From NCBI GenBank assembly GCA_031265725.1, contig JAISCH010000003.1, forward strand, positions 1 through 6,664: DNA of 6,664 nucleotides, given 5' to 3'. The position numbers and the translations under genes were made by a program. Shown here in pieces: positions 1 to 5,506 of this stretch. The first letter of the stretch is position 1; every line of letters starts with the position of its first letter. The DNA comes from Propionibacteriaceae bacterium (GTDB lineage: Bacteria; Actinomycetota; Actinomycetes; Propionibacteriales; Propionibacteriaceae). Below the pieces are notes generated by a model. That model did no database searches and had not been told where the DNA came from. It saw only the letters and a list, made by a program, of their open reading frames with translations.

Positions 1-886
1 ACCTTTCCAAGTGTTTGCTGCCCTCGTAGTCGCGCAGCAACAGGATGTTCTCCGCTTGGTTGACGCTGATCTTGCCGGAGCCGTCGTAGATGTCGTCGTA
101 TTTGAAAGCATTGCAGAACTTCTTCAGGCTGGCCTTCTGCTTTTTGTATTCCAGCTTGGGTTTGGACGGGTATGGCTCCGTAGTGGTCGGCGGCGTGGTC
201 TCCGGTGGAGTCTGAGTGTCATCAATGTTCACGTCATATTCATAGCTGTCCGCGCTCACATCGACTTTCGTGATCGTCACCGTGACGATGTGGGTGCTGC
301 CACTGGATTTCACGCTTGAGCAGGTGAATTGAGCGCCAAGGTAAATGCGCAATTCATCCGTCCCGCAGTCCACTTTGTGCTCGCCATAGTTGTGCTCGGC
401 GAGCACCACCTCCAGCCTTGCGGCCAGGTCGGCCGGAGGCTGTACCAGCTCGTCATCGAGCGGTGGGTCAGAGGGGATGATCCAGGCGGAGACGCATCGG
501 CCCTCCTCCTCACTCCACATCATGTCCGTTGGGCATTCTGGTATGCCGCCAGTGCCACCTGGGATGAGTGCGCCGATGATGAGGAACGTGCCAAGAAATA
601 AAACCAATGCGCCGCCCAGTGCGCCAATGATGATGAGCGCTGTTTTGGGTTTGGCGGGAGGTCGTGGATATCCGGGTTGCTGTGGCTGGTAACCAGGGTG
701 CTGTTGCTGATAGCCGGGCTGAGGCCGTTGGTATCCAGGCTGTTGTGGTGGATTTCCGGATTGCTGTCGCGGGTAGCCGGGCTGTTGTGGGGGATTCCCA
801 GGTTGCTGTCGCGGATAGCCGGGTTGCTGTGGTGGATGCCCGGGCTGTTGTCGCGGCGGCGGGTATGGTGGGGGGATTTGGCTCAT
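1..886 (-). CDS. Pro/Gln/Gly/Tyr-repeat single-pass membrane protein with DUF4333-like ectodomain (partial, 3' end off window)
   Basis: The frame is open from an ATG at 886 to the left edge with no stop, so 295 residues are seen and the C-terminus is missing. Residues 1-12 are followed by nine 7-residue repeats of the type QQPGYPR/QQPGNPP (13-75), a short basic linker, and one hydrophobic segment (about 82-108), suggesting a cytoplasmic low-complexity tail and an outside domain. Outside are a Cys pair (C118, C131) and a second pair (C174, C189) in a VDCGTDE...GAQFTC context. That second context resembles DUF4333, a small actinobacterial ectodomain of unknown function. A Thr/Pro linker (about 224-243) leads to a Lys-rich region with another Cys (258). 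AAGG on the minus strand sits 7 nt before ATG 886; an adjacent in-frame ATG at 889 is possible. The role is unknown; envelope-associated is an inference. The membrane topology is clear, the DUF4333 assignment moderate. Confidence 0.82.
   Translation of the reverse strand, partial: MSQIPPPYPPPRQQPGHPPQQPGYPRQQPGNPPQQPGYPRQQSGNPPQQPGYQRPQPGYQQQHPGYQPQQPGYPRPPAKPKTALIIIGALGGALVLFLGTFLIIGALIPGGTGGIPECPTDMMWSEEEGRCVSAWIIPSDPPLDDELVQPPADLAARLEVVLAEHNYGEHKVDCGTDELRIYLGAQFTCSSVKSSGSTHIVTVTITKVDVSADSYEYDVNIDDTQTPPETTPPTTTEPYPSKPKLEYKKQKASLKKFCNAFKYDDIYDGSGKISVNQAENILLLRDYEGSKHLER
662..850 (-). repeat. Nine tandem 21-bp coding repeats (heptapeptide QQPGYPR type)
   Basis: Reading the minus strand from 850 to 662, nine in-frame 21-bp units encode QQPGHPP, QQPGYPR, QQPGNPP, QQPGYPR, QQSGNPP, QQPGYQR, PQPGYQQ, QHPGYQP and QQPGYPR. 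The first units alternate P-ending and R-ending forms, giving a 42-bp higher-order period. The unit is a multiple of three, so gain or loss of copies keeps the reading frame. Such Pro/Gln/Gly/Tyr tails are common at the N-terminus of actinobacterial single-pass proteins and are probably disordered. Confidence 0.9.
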
Positions 887-1019
887 CATGCGACCTTACG
901 AATACTTCCCAGGACGGGGCGTTACCCGGCGCTGTGGTTCAGGCTCAGGGGCGGCCCGGTGAGAGCCGTTCCGGGTACAGGGTAGGCCACCCGGGCGTGA
1001 AGCGCTGGCCCAGCGGGCT

Positions 1020-1055
1020 GCCACCGGCGTTTATTTTAGGAATTAAACGCCTGGC
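1020..1055 (-). terminator. Hairpin terminator candidate after the membrane-LuxR gene
   Basis: The arms 1026-1033 (GGCGTTTA) and 1044-1051 (TAAACGCC) are a perfect 8-bp inverted repeat with a 10-nt loop. The stem extends by GCCA (1020-1023) pairing with TGGC (1052-1055) across a 2-nt bulge. It begins 2 nt after the stop codon of the minus-strand gene ending at 1057. There is no T-run after it on the minus strand, so it may act as a processing or Rho-assisted end rather than a classical intrinsic terminator. Confidence 0.6.
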
Positions 1056-1056
1056 C

Positions 1057-2376
1057 TCAGTGTTGGTCCGTCGTGCGAAGGCTCTCGCGGGTGGCTCCAG
1101 TCTTCTGGGTGATGTTACGGATATGGACACGCACGGTCTCTTTGGTGATGAACAGTTGGGCGGCGATCTCAGCGGTGGACAGGCCCGACTTGAGCAGGGC
1201 CAGCACTTCCTGCTCCCGATTCGACAAAGCGTCCGGGGCGGGTCCGGCTTGGTTCTCCCCAGGGTCCGCAGCCAGCAGGTCGGCGGCGAAGAAGACGACC
1301 AGCAGCACAATGACCAGTGCGACGTAGCTGATCGTCAACCACCTGACGCCAAGGCTTGCGAAAAGTGCTGACGAGATGATCGAGAAGACGCCGCCCACGG
1401 CATACTTCACCGCTCGTCCGGCCACCGCCCACAGCGCCGGATGCCTGGTGAACCGGGCCTTCGCGGTGAAAGTGACGATGGAGTACATCGTCATGAACGA
1501 CGCGAAGAAATACACACAGCCCAGCGCGGCGCTGAAGGTTTCGGCGGAGGTGAACAGGTACATGCTCACGACCAGCGCGACCATTGCCGCCAAGGTGGCG
1601 AAAGGGAAGAGCCGACCGCCGCTGATATCGGCCATCCACCCGGCGAAGATCGCTCCGGGAATGGCGATCAAACGCACCCAACCCTGCACTTCGAGTTGCT
1701 GGTTCGCGTGCAGTCCCATCACGATGCCGTCGATCAGCGAGTACAGGCAGCAGACGATCAGGCAGGCGACCAAGGCCGCGAACAGGTAATTCGTGGCCTT
1801 CTTGGTGACCTTGGGCACCAGTTTGGGACGTGCGGCCTCGGTGACTGGTGTCAGCCATCCGGCAGTTGCTAAGGCCAGCGCGATGACGACGTGTTGGGTG
1901 ACAGTCGCGGCCATCGGGTCAGGGATCAGGGTGGCCAGCGCGGTGACGATGGCTTGCAGCGCGAAAGCGGCCGCGTAGGGGATGGCCGTTGACAGGCCCA
2001 TCCGCTTCAGCGGCACCTGTTCAGCGATACCGTTCAGACAGGCTCCGCCGACCAGGCCGGCCAGCAGCATTCCGCAGAAATAGCCGGTTTGCAGCGGGAC
2101 AGTTCCGGTGAGGAAGGGCAGCGACACGCAACACACAGCCCCGGCCACTGCCCCGGCCAGCAGGATTCTCCGTCGATGCGCAGCCGTGCTGTGGTGGTGA
2201 GTCAACGGCCACAGCAGATATCCGGCTGCGGTGGCGAACCCGCCAATCCCGTACAGGGTCACCGAGGCAGCCGATCCGATCACCGCCGTAGCACACTCGT
2301 TGAAGAGCAATTCGGCAGTCAAGAAAAAGTAGGTGAACGCGCCAAACCCGACGAGAGTGCTAATCCTGCCGCTCAT
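1057..2376 (-). CDS. Polytopic membrane protein with C-terminal LuxR-type DNA-binding domain
   Basis: The protein is about 439 residues. Residues 1 to roughly 370 are a run of hydrophobic segments compatible with 12 transmembrane helices of a transporter-like (MFS-type) fold. The C-terminal ~55 residues are a LuxR/GerE helix-turn-helix: LSNREQEVLALLKSG, then STAEIAAQLFITKETVRVHI, then RNITQKTGA. This layout belongs to a family of membrane-embedded LuxR regulators especially expanded in Coriobacteriia; it is thought to let a membrane sensor act directly on promoters, but ligands are unknown. The tail after the HTH is short and ends in TTDQH. ATG 2376 is preferred because GGGGTG lies just upstream with normal spacing; a GTG at 2382 in the same frame would add two residues but overlaps that ribosome site. 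It is apparently a single-gene unit closed by the hairpin at 1020-1055. The fold is certain, the function inferred. Confidence 0.9.
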   Translation of the reverse strand: MSGRISTLVGFGAFTYFFLTAELLFNECATAVIGSAASVTLYGIGGFATAAGYLLWPLTHHHSTAAHRRRILLAGAVAGAVCCVSLPFLTGTVPLQTGYFCGMLLAGLVGGACLNGIAEQVPLKRMGLSTAIPYAAAFALQAIVTALATLIPDPMAATVTQHVVIALALATAGWLTPVTEAARPKLVPKVTKKATNYLFAALVACLIVCCLYSLIDGIVMGLHANQQLEVQGWVRLIAIPGAIFAGWMADISGGRLFPFATLAAMVALVVSMYLFTSAETFSAALGCVYFFASFMTMYSIVTFTAKARFTRHPALWAVAGRAVKYAVGGVFSIISSALFASLGVRWLTISYVALVIVLLVVFFAADLLAADPGENQAGPAPDALSNREQEVLALLKSGLSTAEIAAQLFITKETVRVHIRNITQKTGATRESLRTTDQH

Positions 2377-2425
2377 TGTCACCCCGGGTATCCGTGTCCA
2401 GCCATTTTAGCGGTGATTCATCCAG

Positions 2426-2431
2426 ATTCTA
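2426..2431 (-). promoter_or_regulatory. Possible -10 box for the membrane-LuxR gene
   Basis: On the minus strand TAGAAT, one base off the TATAAT consensus, lies 50 nt upstream of ATG 2376. A -35 element at the right distance is weak (TTCATC at 16 nt), so this is only a candidate. Confidence 0.3.
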
Positions 2432-2451
2432 GAGGTGGATATTGGCTGATG

Positions 2452-2471
2452 AACGAGGCTTCCACCTCGTT
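2452..2471 (-). terminator. Small hairpin downstream of the AAA_14/DUF4143 gene
   Basis: AACGAGG (2452-2458) and CCTCGTT (2465-2471) form a perfect 7-bp stem with a 6-nt loop. It starts 36 nt after the stop of the minus-strand ATPase gene at 2508. No T-run follows on the minus strand. It could end that transcript, or could lie in the leader region of the membrane-LuxR gene. Confidence 0.35.
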
Positions 2472-2507
2472 GGCATCTTCCAGTAGGCCTCGCGGAACTG
2501 GGGTGAG

Positions 2508-3794
2508 TCAAGGCGTTAGCTTGTGGAGTGGACAGGTGATGGTGCCATCGTCCATCCGGTAGGTCTGGCCGGTTCCGGTGATCACCAGCTTGAAAGCTGG
2601 GTCGCCGACTTGGGAGCTGTCTATCTGATTGAGGGATGCCGCGATGGATTGTGCTCCTACCGCCGCCTGCCCGCCGCCCAGTTTGACTTCGACTGCTGCC
2701 CAGCGTCCATCCGGCAGGGTCAATACCGCATCAAGCTCGTAGCCGTTCGAATCACGGAAATGCCTGACCGTTCCGCCGAGCGCGGTCGTGAACACCGTCA
2801 AGTCGTGGTAGACGGCGCTCTCAAATAAGAAGCCCGTCGTGTTCGGATCAATTGCCAAGCGGCTAGCAGAAGCGCCGAGCGAGACTGCTGCCAAAGCGGG
2901 GTCGGCCAAGTGGAGCCGGGGAGATGTCCGCAGCCGCGCTCTGGAGCGCAGACCGGGCGTCCAAGCCTGTTGCCGTTCTACGACGAACAGCCGCTCCAGG
3001 ACGCCAATATAGGTCGCCACCGTTTCGGCGGTGATCGAAGGCGCGACCGTGCGTATGTCCTTCGCAAGTGTGGTGTACTCAACTTCGGAGGCGAGATTCC
3101 TGGCGATCGCGGCAATGAGCTGATTGATGGCCGCTGGATCGTGGCGCATTTCCACCAGCCGGGGAGTGTCCGTCCTGGCTACTTCGTCAATGTAGGCGAG
3201 CAGCATCCGTTTCGACCGCGCGGCAGGCATTTGAACGAGCGCGGGGAAGCCTGGTTGGAGGAGCCGCTCCACCACTTGTCCATAGTCCAGGCCAGCGCTG
3301 AGGTCTGTTTGCGGGCTATCGCCATCGAAGAGCGCTCGCAGACTTACGCCATTTTCAGTTGGACAGGCAACCCGCTCATGCCAGGTCATCGTCCGCTCTC
3401 GAATTCGGAGGAACCGACCGGCGCCGGTGTGCCGGGTGGCATCATCGGCGGGCACTGCCGAGCCCGTGAGAATGAACAACCCTTTCTCGGTGGAGGTATC
3501 GACTCGGCGGCGGACGAGATTCCACAACTGTGGGGAGAGTTGCCATTCATCAAGCAGCCGAGGAGCGGTGCCTTCGAGTACCGCGCTGGGCGAGATTGCT
3601 GCGACAGTCGCCGTCGCCGGATCGTCCATGAGCGCATACGATTTTGCCGCATTCATGGCAGTCATAGTCTTCCCACATGCCCGTGCGCCCTCAAGCAGCA
3701 CAGCGCCAGCAGTATCCAGCGCCTCAGCCATCAGGGTGTCTATCACTCTGGGGATATATGCATGGCCTAACTCTGTTGCGGTGTCCACAAGCAA
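2508..3794 (-). CDS. ATP-binding protein, AAA_14 plus DUF4143 domains
   Basis: The protein is 428 residues with the usual two-part layout. The N-terminal ATPase has a Walker A at 36-43 (GARACGKT), a Walker B at about 79-84 (RLLDEW, D82/E83) and a sensor-like LTGS at 109-112. The C-terminal half is DUF4143; near its end YELDAVL (352-358) and VEVKLG (368-373) give the E-x-D...E-x-K arrangement of a PD-(D/E)XK-like fold, here E353, D355, E369 and K371. Such proteins are very common in host-associated actinobacteria and other bacteria; their cellular job is unsettled, and nuclease activity is not established. The start is uncertain: TTG 3794 gives the longest form, GTG 3788 is an alternative, and neither has a clear ribosome site. 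The conserved part begins at YIPRVIDT (13-20). The 23-bp repeat array starts 11 nt upstream, suggesting it contains the control region. No frameshift is seen. Confidence 0.88.
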   Translation of the reverse strand: MLVDTATELGHAYIPRVIDTLMAEALDTAGAVLLEGARACGKTMTAMNAAKSYALMDDPATATVAAISPSAVLEGTAPRLLDEWQLSPQLWNLVRRRVDTSTEKGLFILTGSAVPADDATRHTGAGRFLRIRERTMTWHERVACPTENGVSLRALFDGDSPQTDLSAGLDYGQVVERLLQPGFPALVQMPAARSKRMLLAYIDEVARTDTPRLVEMRHDPAAINQLIAAIARNLASEVEYTTLAKDIRTVAPSITAETVATYIGVLERLFVVERQQAWTPGLRSRARLRTSPRLHLADPALAAVSLGASASRLAIDPNTTGFLFESAVYHDLTVFTTALGGTVRHFRDSNGYELDAVLTLPDGRWAAVEVKLGGGQAAVGAQSIAASLNQIDSSQVGDPAFKLVITGTGQTYRMDDGTITCPLHKLTP

Positions 3795-3804
3795 AACAAT
3801 AGCA

Positions 3805-3896
3805 CTAGACCGAGGATTGCAGACATTCTAGGACGAGGATTGCAGACACTCTAGACCGAGACTTGCAGACTATCTAGGACGAGGATTGCAGACACT
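3805..3896. repeat. Four 23-bp direct repeats upstream of the AAA_14/DUF4143 gene
   Basis: Units start at 3805, 3828, 3851 and 3874 with no spacer between them. Each has the form CTAGrmCGAG followed by a segment close to GATTGCAGACA. Units 2 and 4 are identical over all 23 bases. Units 1 and 3 share the variant start CTAGACCGAG, so there is a 46-bp higher-order period. The unit length is not a multiple of three and carries CTAG, so it is not a coding repeat. On the minus strand the unit junctions give TAGATA, TAGAGT and TAGAAT, which resemble -10 boxes. The site is the expected place for the ATPase promoter, and the array looks like a set of binding sites. What binds is unknown. Confidence 0.88.
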
Positions 3897-3987
3897 CACT
3901 CATTTCAACTCGTACCCGGTGCGCTTCGCGGCATGCCTCGGCTAGGTGTGTGACGGCGAAATGTAATCCGAAGTGATAATAATAAAG

Positions 3988-4005
3988 ACACAATATATAC
4001 TGTGT
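3988..4005 (+). promoter_or_regulatory. Palindromic operator candidate over the RelB/DinJ promoter
   Basis: ACACA-a-TATATA-c-TGTGT is an 18-bp inverted repeat with one mismatched symmetric pair. It contains TATACT (3996-4001), a good -10 box, in an AT-rich stretch that stands out from the GC-rich surroundings. A second -10-like TATGAT is at 4019-4024. RelB-type antitoxins and their toxin complexes usually repress their own promoter by binding such palindromes, so this is the likely operator. Binding itself is inferred. Confidence 0.55.
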
Positions 4006-4046
4006 ATTGATGTAATGCTATGATGGTTGAGAGAAGGAGGTTGGGC

Positions 4047-4307
4047 GTGGCAGATACAACACTGGTCAACATTCGGATGGATACTGAGTTGAAGCGAGGT
4101 ATGGAAGAGACATGCCGTGAGTTGGGAATGAACTTGACCACGGCGTTTACCATCTTCGCGCGCAAGATGACGCGCGAGCATCGCATACCGTTCGACGTGT
4201 CGGTGGACCCTTTCTATTCCCAAGCCAACATAGACCACCTACATCGGGTTCGAGAGGACGCTGATGCTGGCCGCAATATGTCCACTCACGATTTGATCGA
4301 GGCGTGA
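4047..4307 (+). CDS. RelB/DinJ-family type II antitoxin
   Basis: The protein is 86 residues from GTG 4047, which has a strong AAGGAGG ribosome site at 4034-4040 (6-nt spacing). An upstream in-frame ATG at 4020 overlaps the -10 region and is unlikely to be the start. The N-terminus TLVNIRMDTELKRGMEETC and following LGMNLTTAFTIFARKM are the ribbon-helix-helix of RelB/DinJ antitoxins, which bind the operator as dimers; the C-terminal part (HLHRVREDADAGRNM...HDLIEA) is the toxin-wrapping segment. The toxin ATG follows directly after its TGA, as expected for a coupled pair, but that toxin gene is broken (4308-4400). The antitoxin therefore appears orphaned here. It may still regulate its own promoter or neutralise a related toxin elsewhere in the genome. 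Family assignment is secure. Confidence 0.93.
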   Translation: MADTTLVNIRMDTELKRGMEETCRELGMNLTTAFTIFARKMTREHRIPFDVSVDPFYSQANIDHLHRVREDADAGRNMSTHDLIEA

Positions 4308-4450
4308 ATGCTCAAGTCATGGCACGACACCGCCTGGGACGATTACCTGTGGTGGCAGACCCAAGACAAGAAAACCCTGAAGCGGATAAATCGGTATTGA
4401 CTCTTGCAGAGTCTCATCCACTCAATCGGCTCATTCAAAATGTTTGACAT
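4308..4450 (+). pseudogene. YoeB/Txe-type toxin gene, truncated and decayed
   Basis: ATG 4308 directly abuts the antitoxin stop. Thirty codons read MLKSWHDTAWDDYLWWQTQD then KKTLKRINRY and end in TGA at 4398-4400. This matches the N-terminus of YoeB/Txe ribosome-dependent mRNA interferases (W-x-x-x-A-W-D-D-Y-L-x-W ... K-R-I-N), which are normally about 85 residues. The catalytic Glu, Arg and His of YoeB lie in the missing part, so no active toxin can be made. The family continuation reappears in another frame at 4424-4444 as NRLIQNV, followed by TGA. The gap between AATCGG (4389-4394) and its repeat at 4424-4429 is 35 bp, so a 35-bp insertion broke the frame. Beyond about 4450 nothing toxin-like is recognisable. 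The intact remnant is too short for routine gene calling. Confidence 0.8.
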
Positions 4451-4510
4451 TCGCCACAATCGTTGCTGTGAGTAGTTGGCGCTGACAACGGGCCGGGACA
4501 GTGGGCCGGA

Positions 4511-4951
4511 TCAGCCGAGTGGGATCGGAGTCAGCGTTCTGCCTTCTGGGGTGCGGGCTTGTCGATAGTCAGAGTCCGTGGTGAGGATTCGCTGGATGCC
4601 GCGTTCATCGGCCACGATCAGATTCATGGCGTCGGCCAGGTCCAAGCCGTCGGGCTTGGGCTTCTTGCGGCTTATGCTTCCCCGGTACTTGGCCATTAAT
4701 TCCCTGGCGCGTGAGTAGTGGTGTGGTTCGGGATTCCACAATTCGTAGAATCCTCGGGACACATCTTCGAGCAGGCCGTCCACAGCCGTTGGGACACCTA
4801 ATCGGGTCAGGACGTGGCACGTCTCAGCGATTACCTGCGGGGTCACCACTGCGACAGCCGCTTCATGGAGCGCAGCCAGTGCTTTTTCGTGGCCGGGCTG
4901 GTCGGCATCTATCGCAGTCACGATTCCGCTGGTGTCCGCGATGATTCTCAT
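4511..4951 (-). CDS. PIN-domain toxin, VapC type
   Basis: The protein is 146 residues, typical for VapC ribonucleases. The acidic residues that hold the metal in PIN domains are all present: D6 in IIADTSG, E43 in VIAETCHVL, D107 in LDLADAMNLIVA (with D104 nearby), and D126 in LTTDSDY. VapC toxins cleave tRNA or rRNA when released from their antitoxin; the target here cannot be read from sequence. Its ATG overlaps the antitoxin stop by four bases (ATGA), so the pair is translationally coupled. It is a somewhat long PIN protein, with a basic stretch (SRKKPKPDG, 94-102) between the helical part and the third acidic residue. No damage is visible, so this module looks functional, unlike the neighbouring RelB/YoeB locus. 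Confidence 0.88.
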   Translation of the reverse strand: MRIIADTSGIVTAIDADQPGHEKALAALHEAAVAVVTPQVIAETCHVLTRLGVPTAVDGLLEDVSRGFYELWNPEPHHYSRARELMAKYRGSISRKKPKPDGLDLADAMNLIVADERGIQRILTTDSDYRQARTPEGRTLTPIPLG

Positions 4952-5163
4952 TGCCCGAAGTCTTCCAATAACGAGTCAATATCTTCCAACGGACGCCCAG
5001 AGTGCACCACTGGGGCCAGCATTTGACGGCCTGTGCCATATTTGGCGACGACAAGATCGACGCCCTCCTTGATCAAGTCGGATTGTGAGCGGCTAGTCCG
5101 CTCGGAGGTCGCCGCCAGCCGGAGCTGACGAGGCTCATCCAAGTAAACCGATGTCTTCTTCAT
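4948..5163 (-). CDS. Ribbon-helix-helix antitoxin paired with the PIN toxin
   Basis: The protein is 71 residues from ATG 5163. MKKTSVYLDEPRQLRLAATS followed by ERTSRSQSDLIKEGVDLVV is a CopG/VapB-like ribbon-helix-helix: a short beta strand (TSVYL) and two helices. The acidic C-terminus (EDIDSLLEDFGQ) is the probable toxin-binding tail. ATG 5163 is chosen because MKKTSVYL is the usual start of this family and AGGA sits 8 nt upstream; ATG 5172 in the same frame (adding MVG, with GAGGT 8 nt upstream) is equally possible. Its stop overlaps the PIN toxin start by four bases. Autorepression is usual for such modules; the CCCTACCT direct repeats just upstream are candidates for the operator. Confidence 0.87.
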   Translation of the reverse strand: MKKTSVYLDEPRQLRLAATSERTSRSQSDLIKEGVDLVVAKYGTGRQMLAPVVHSGRPLEDIDSLLEDFGQ

Positions 5164-5176
5164 GCCCACCATCCTA

Positions 5177-5197
5177 CCCTACCTCTATGCCCTACCT
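5177..5197 (-). promoter_or_regulatory. Direct-repeat operator candidate upstream of the PIN/RHH module
   Basis: CCCTACCT occurs at 5177-5184 and again at 5190-5197 on the plus strand (AGGTAGGG twice on the coding strand), 13 bp apart. The repeats lie 5 to 34 bases upstream of the two possible antitoxin starts. Ribbon-helix-helix antitoxins often bind paired short repeats, but a chance purine-rich leader is also possible. The nearer copy overlaps the ribosome site region of ATG 5172. Confidence 0.35.
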
Positions 5198-5210
5198 GAG
5201 TTTTCCGAAG

Positions 5211-5296
5211 TTCGGATGGATACCGAGTCGAAGCGAGGCATGGAGGCAACCTGCCGCAAGTTTGGAATAAACTTGACCGGCATTTACCATCTTCGA
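5211..5296 (+). pseudogene. Decayed second copy of the RelB/DinJ antitoxin gene
   Basis: This stretch aligns base by base with 4072-4159 inside the intact antitoxin gene, with 12 mismatches and one 2-bp deletion (about 84% identity by hand). It encodes VRMDTESKRGMEATCRKFGI then NLT, matching VNIRMDTELKRGMEETCREL and following. The 2-bp loss after AACTTGACC shifts the frame, so the continuing homology (TTTACCATCTTCG) is read out of frame. The true N-terminal codons and the C-terminal toxin-binding part are absent. No toxin remnant follows it. Confidence 0.85.
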
Positions 5297-5298
5297 CC

Positions 5299-5331
5299 TT
5301 CTTTCTGCTACTGCTTGGCCGGGATGTCAGC
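5299..5331 (-). pseudogene. Fragment of the 3' end of a sugar-binding-protein gene
   Basis: These 33 bases match 5557-5589, the end of the sugar-binding-protein gene, at 26 of 33 positions. On the minus strand it ends IPAKQ-stop (TAG at 5308-5310), against IPVKQ-stop (TAA at 5566-5568) in the larger gene. The similarity continues past the stop codon, which argues for shared ancestry rather than a chance peptide match. It is short, so confidence is moderate. Confidence 0.5.
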
Positions 5332-5387
5332 AGCATTCCGCCGATGTAGCCGGTTTGCAGCGGAACGGATTCGGTTGGGTACGGCAG
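5328..5387 (-). pseudogene. Internal fragment of a second membrane-LuxR gene
   Basis: Sixty bases align without gaps to 2062-2121 of the membrane-LuxR gene, with 49 identical (about 82%). On the minus strand it reads LPYPTESVPLQTGYIGGMLL, against LPFLTGTVPLQTGYFCGMLL in the intact gene, and the reading frame is kept. This is a piece of one transmembrane helix pair only. It joins the preceding binding-protein fragment at a shared CAGC, suggesting an illegitimate junction. Confidence 0.72.
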
Positions 5388-5421
5388 ATTTGATTGCGTT
5401 TGTTAGATTGATCTCATAAAC

Positions 5422-5474
5422 ACCGGCTCCGCTCGCGGCCACCGACTTCGGTCAATGGCCGCGTATGAGCCGGT
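5422..5474. terminator. Nested-stem hairpin, probably a bidirectional terminator
   Basis: Three nested inverted repeats share one centre: ACCGGCTC (5422-5429) with GAGCCGGT (5467-5474), GCGGCCA (5435-5441) with TGGCCGC (5456-5462), and a small inner ACCGA/TCGGT. A TTTT run continues directly from the outer arm on the plus strand; the minus side is followed by GTTT. It lies 92 nt beyond the stop of the sugar-binding-protein gene and separates it from the fragment patchwork. Confidence 0.65.
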
Positions 5475-5506
5475 TTTCGCTCCATGAGGGCACGCCTATA
5501 GCACGA

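Noticed and set aside
664..1371. Long plus-strand open frame with Val/Ala-rich repeats
   Set aside because: It is the antisense image of the minus-strand heptad-repeat gene and crosses the intergenic hairpin into the LuxR gene. The minus-strand frames have recognisable domains.
2910..3770. 286-codon plus-strand open frame
   Set aside because: It lies antisense to the AAA_14/DUF4143 gene and its product has no recognisable family features.
3805..3896. CRISPR-like array
   Set aside because: The 23-bp units are directly adjacent with no spacers and there are no cas genes nearby.
3905..4238. Minus-strand open frames across the antitoxin promoter
   Set aside because: They are antisense to the antitoxin and its AT-rich leader, with no ribosome site and no recognisable domain.
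4401..4510. Terminator or small RNA between the toxin relic and the PIN toxin
   Set aside because: Only short repeats such as two copies of GGGCCGG were found. No convincing stem with a T-run is present.
5162..5419. 85-codon plus-strand open frame as a real gene
   Set aside because: Its middle is the RelB/DinJ relic and the rest runs through the out-of-frame and minus-strand fragments, so it is a chance frame across a patchwork.
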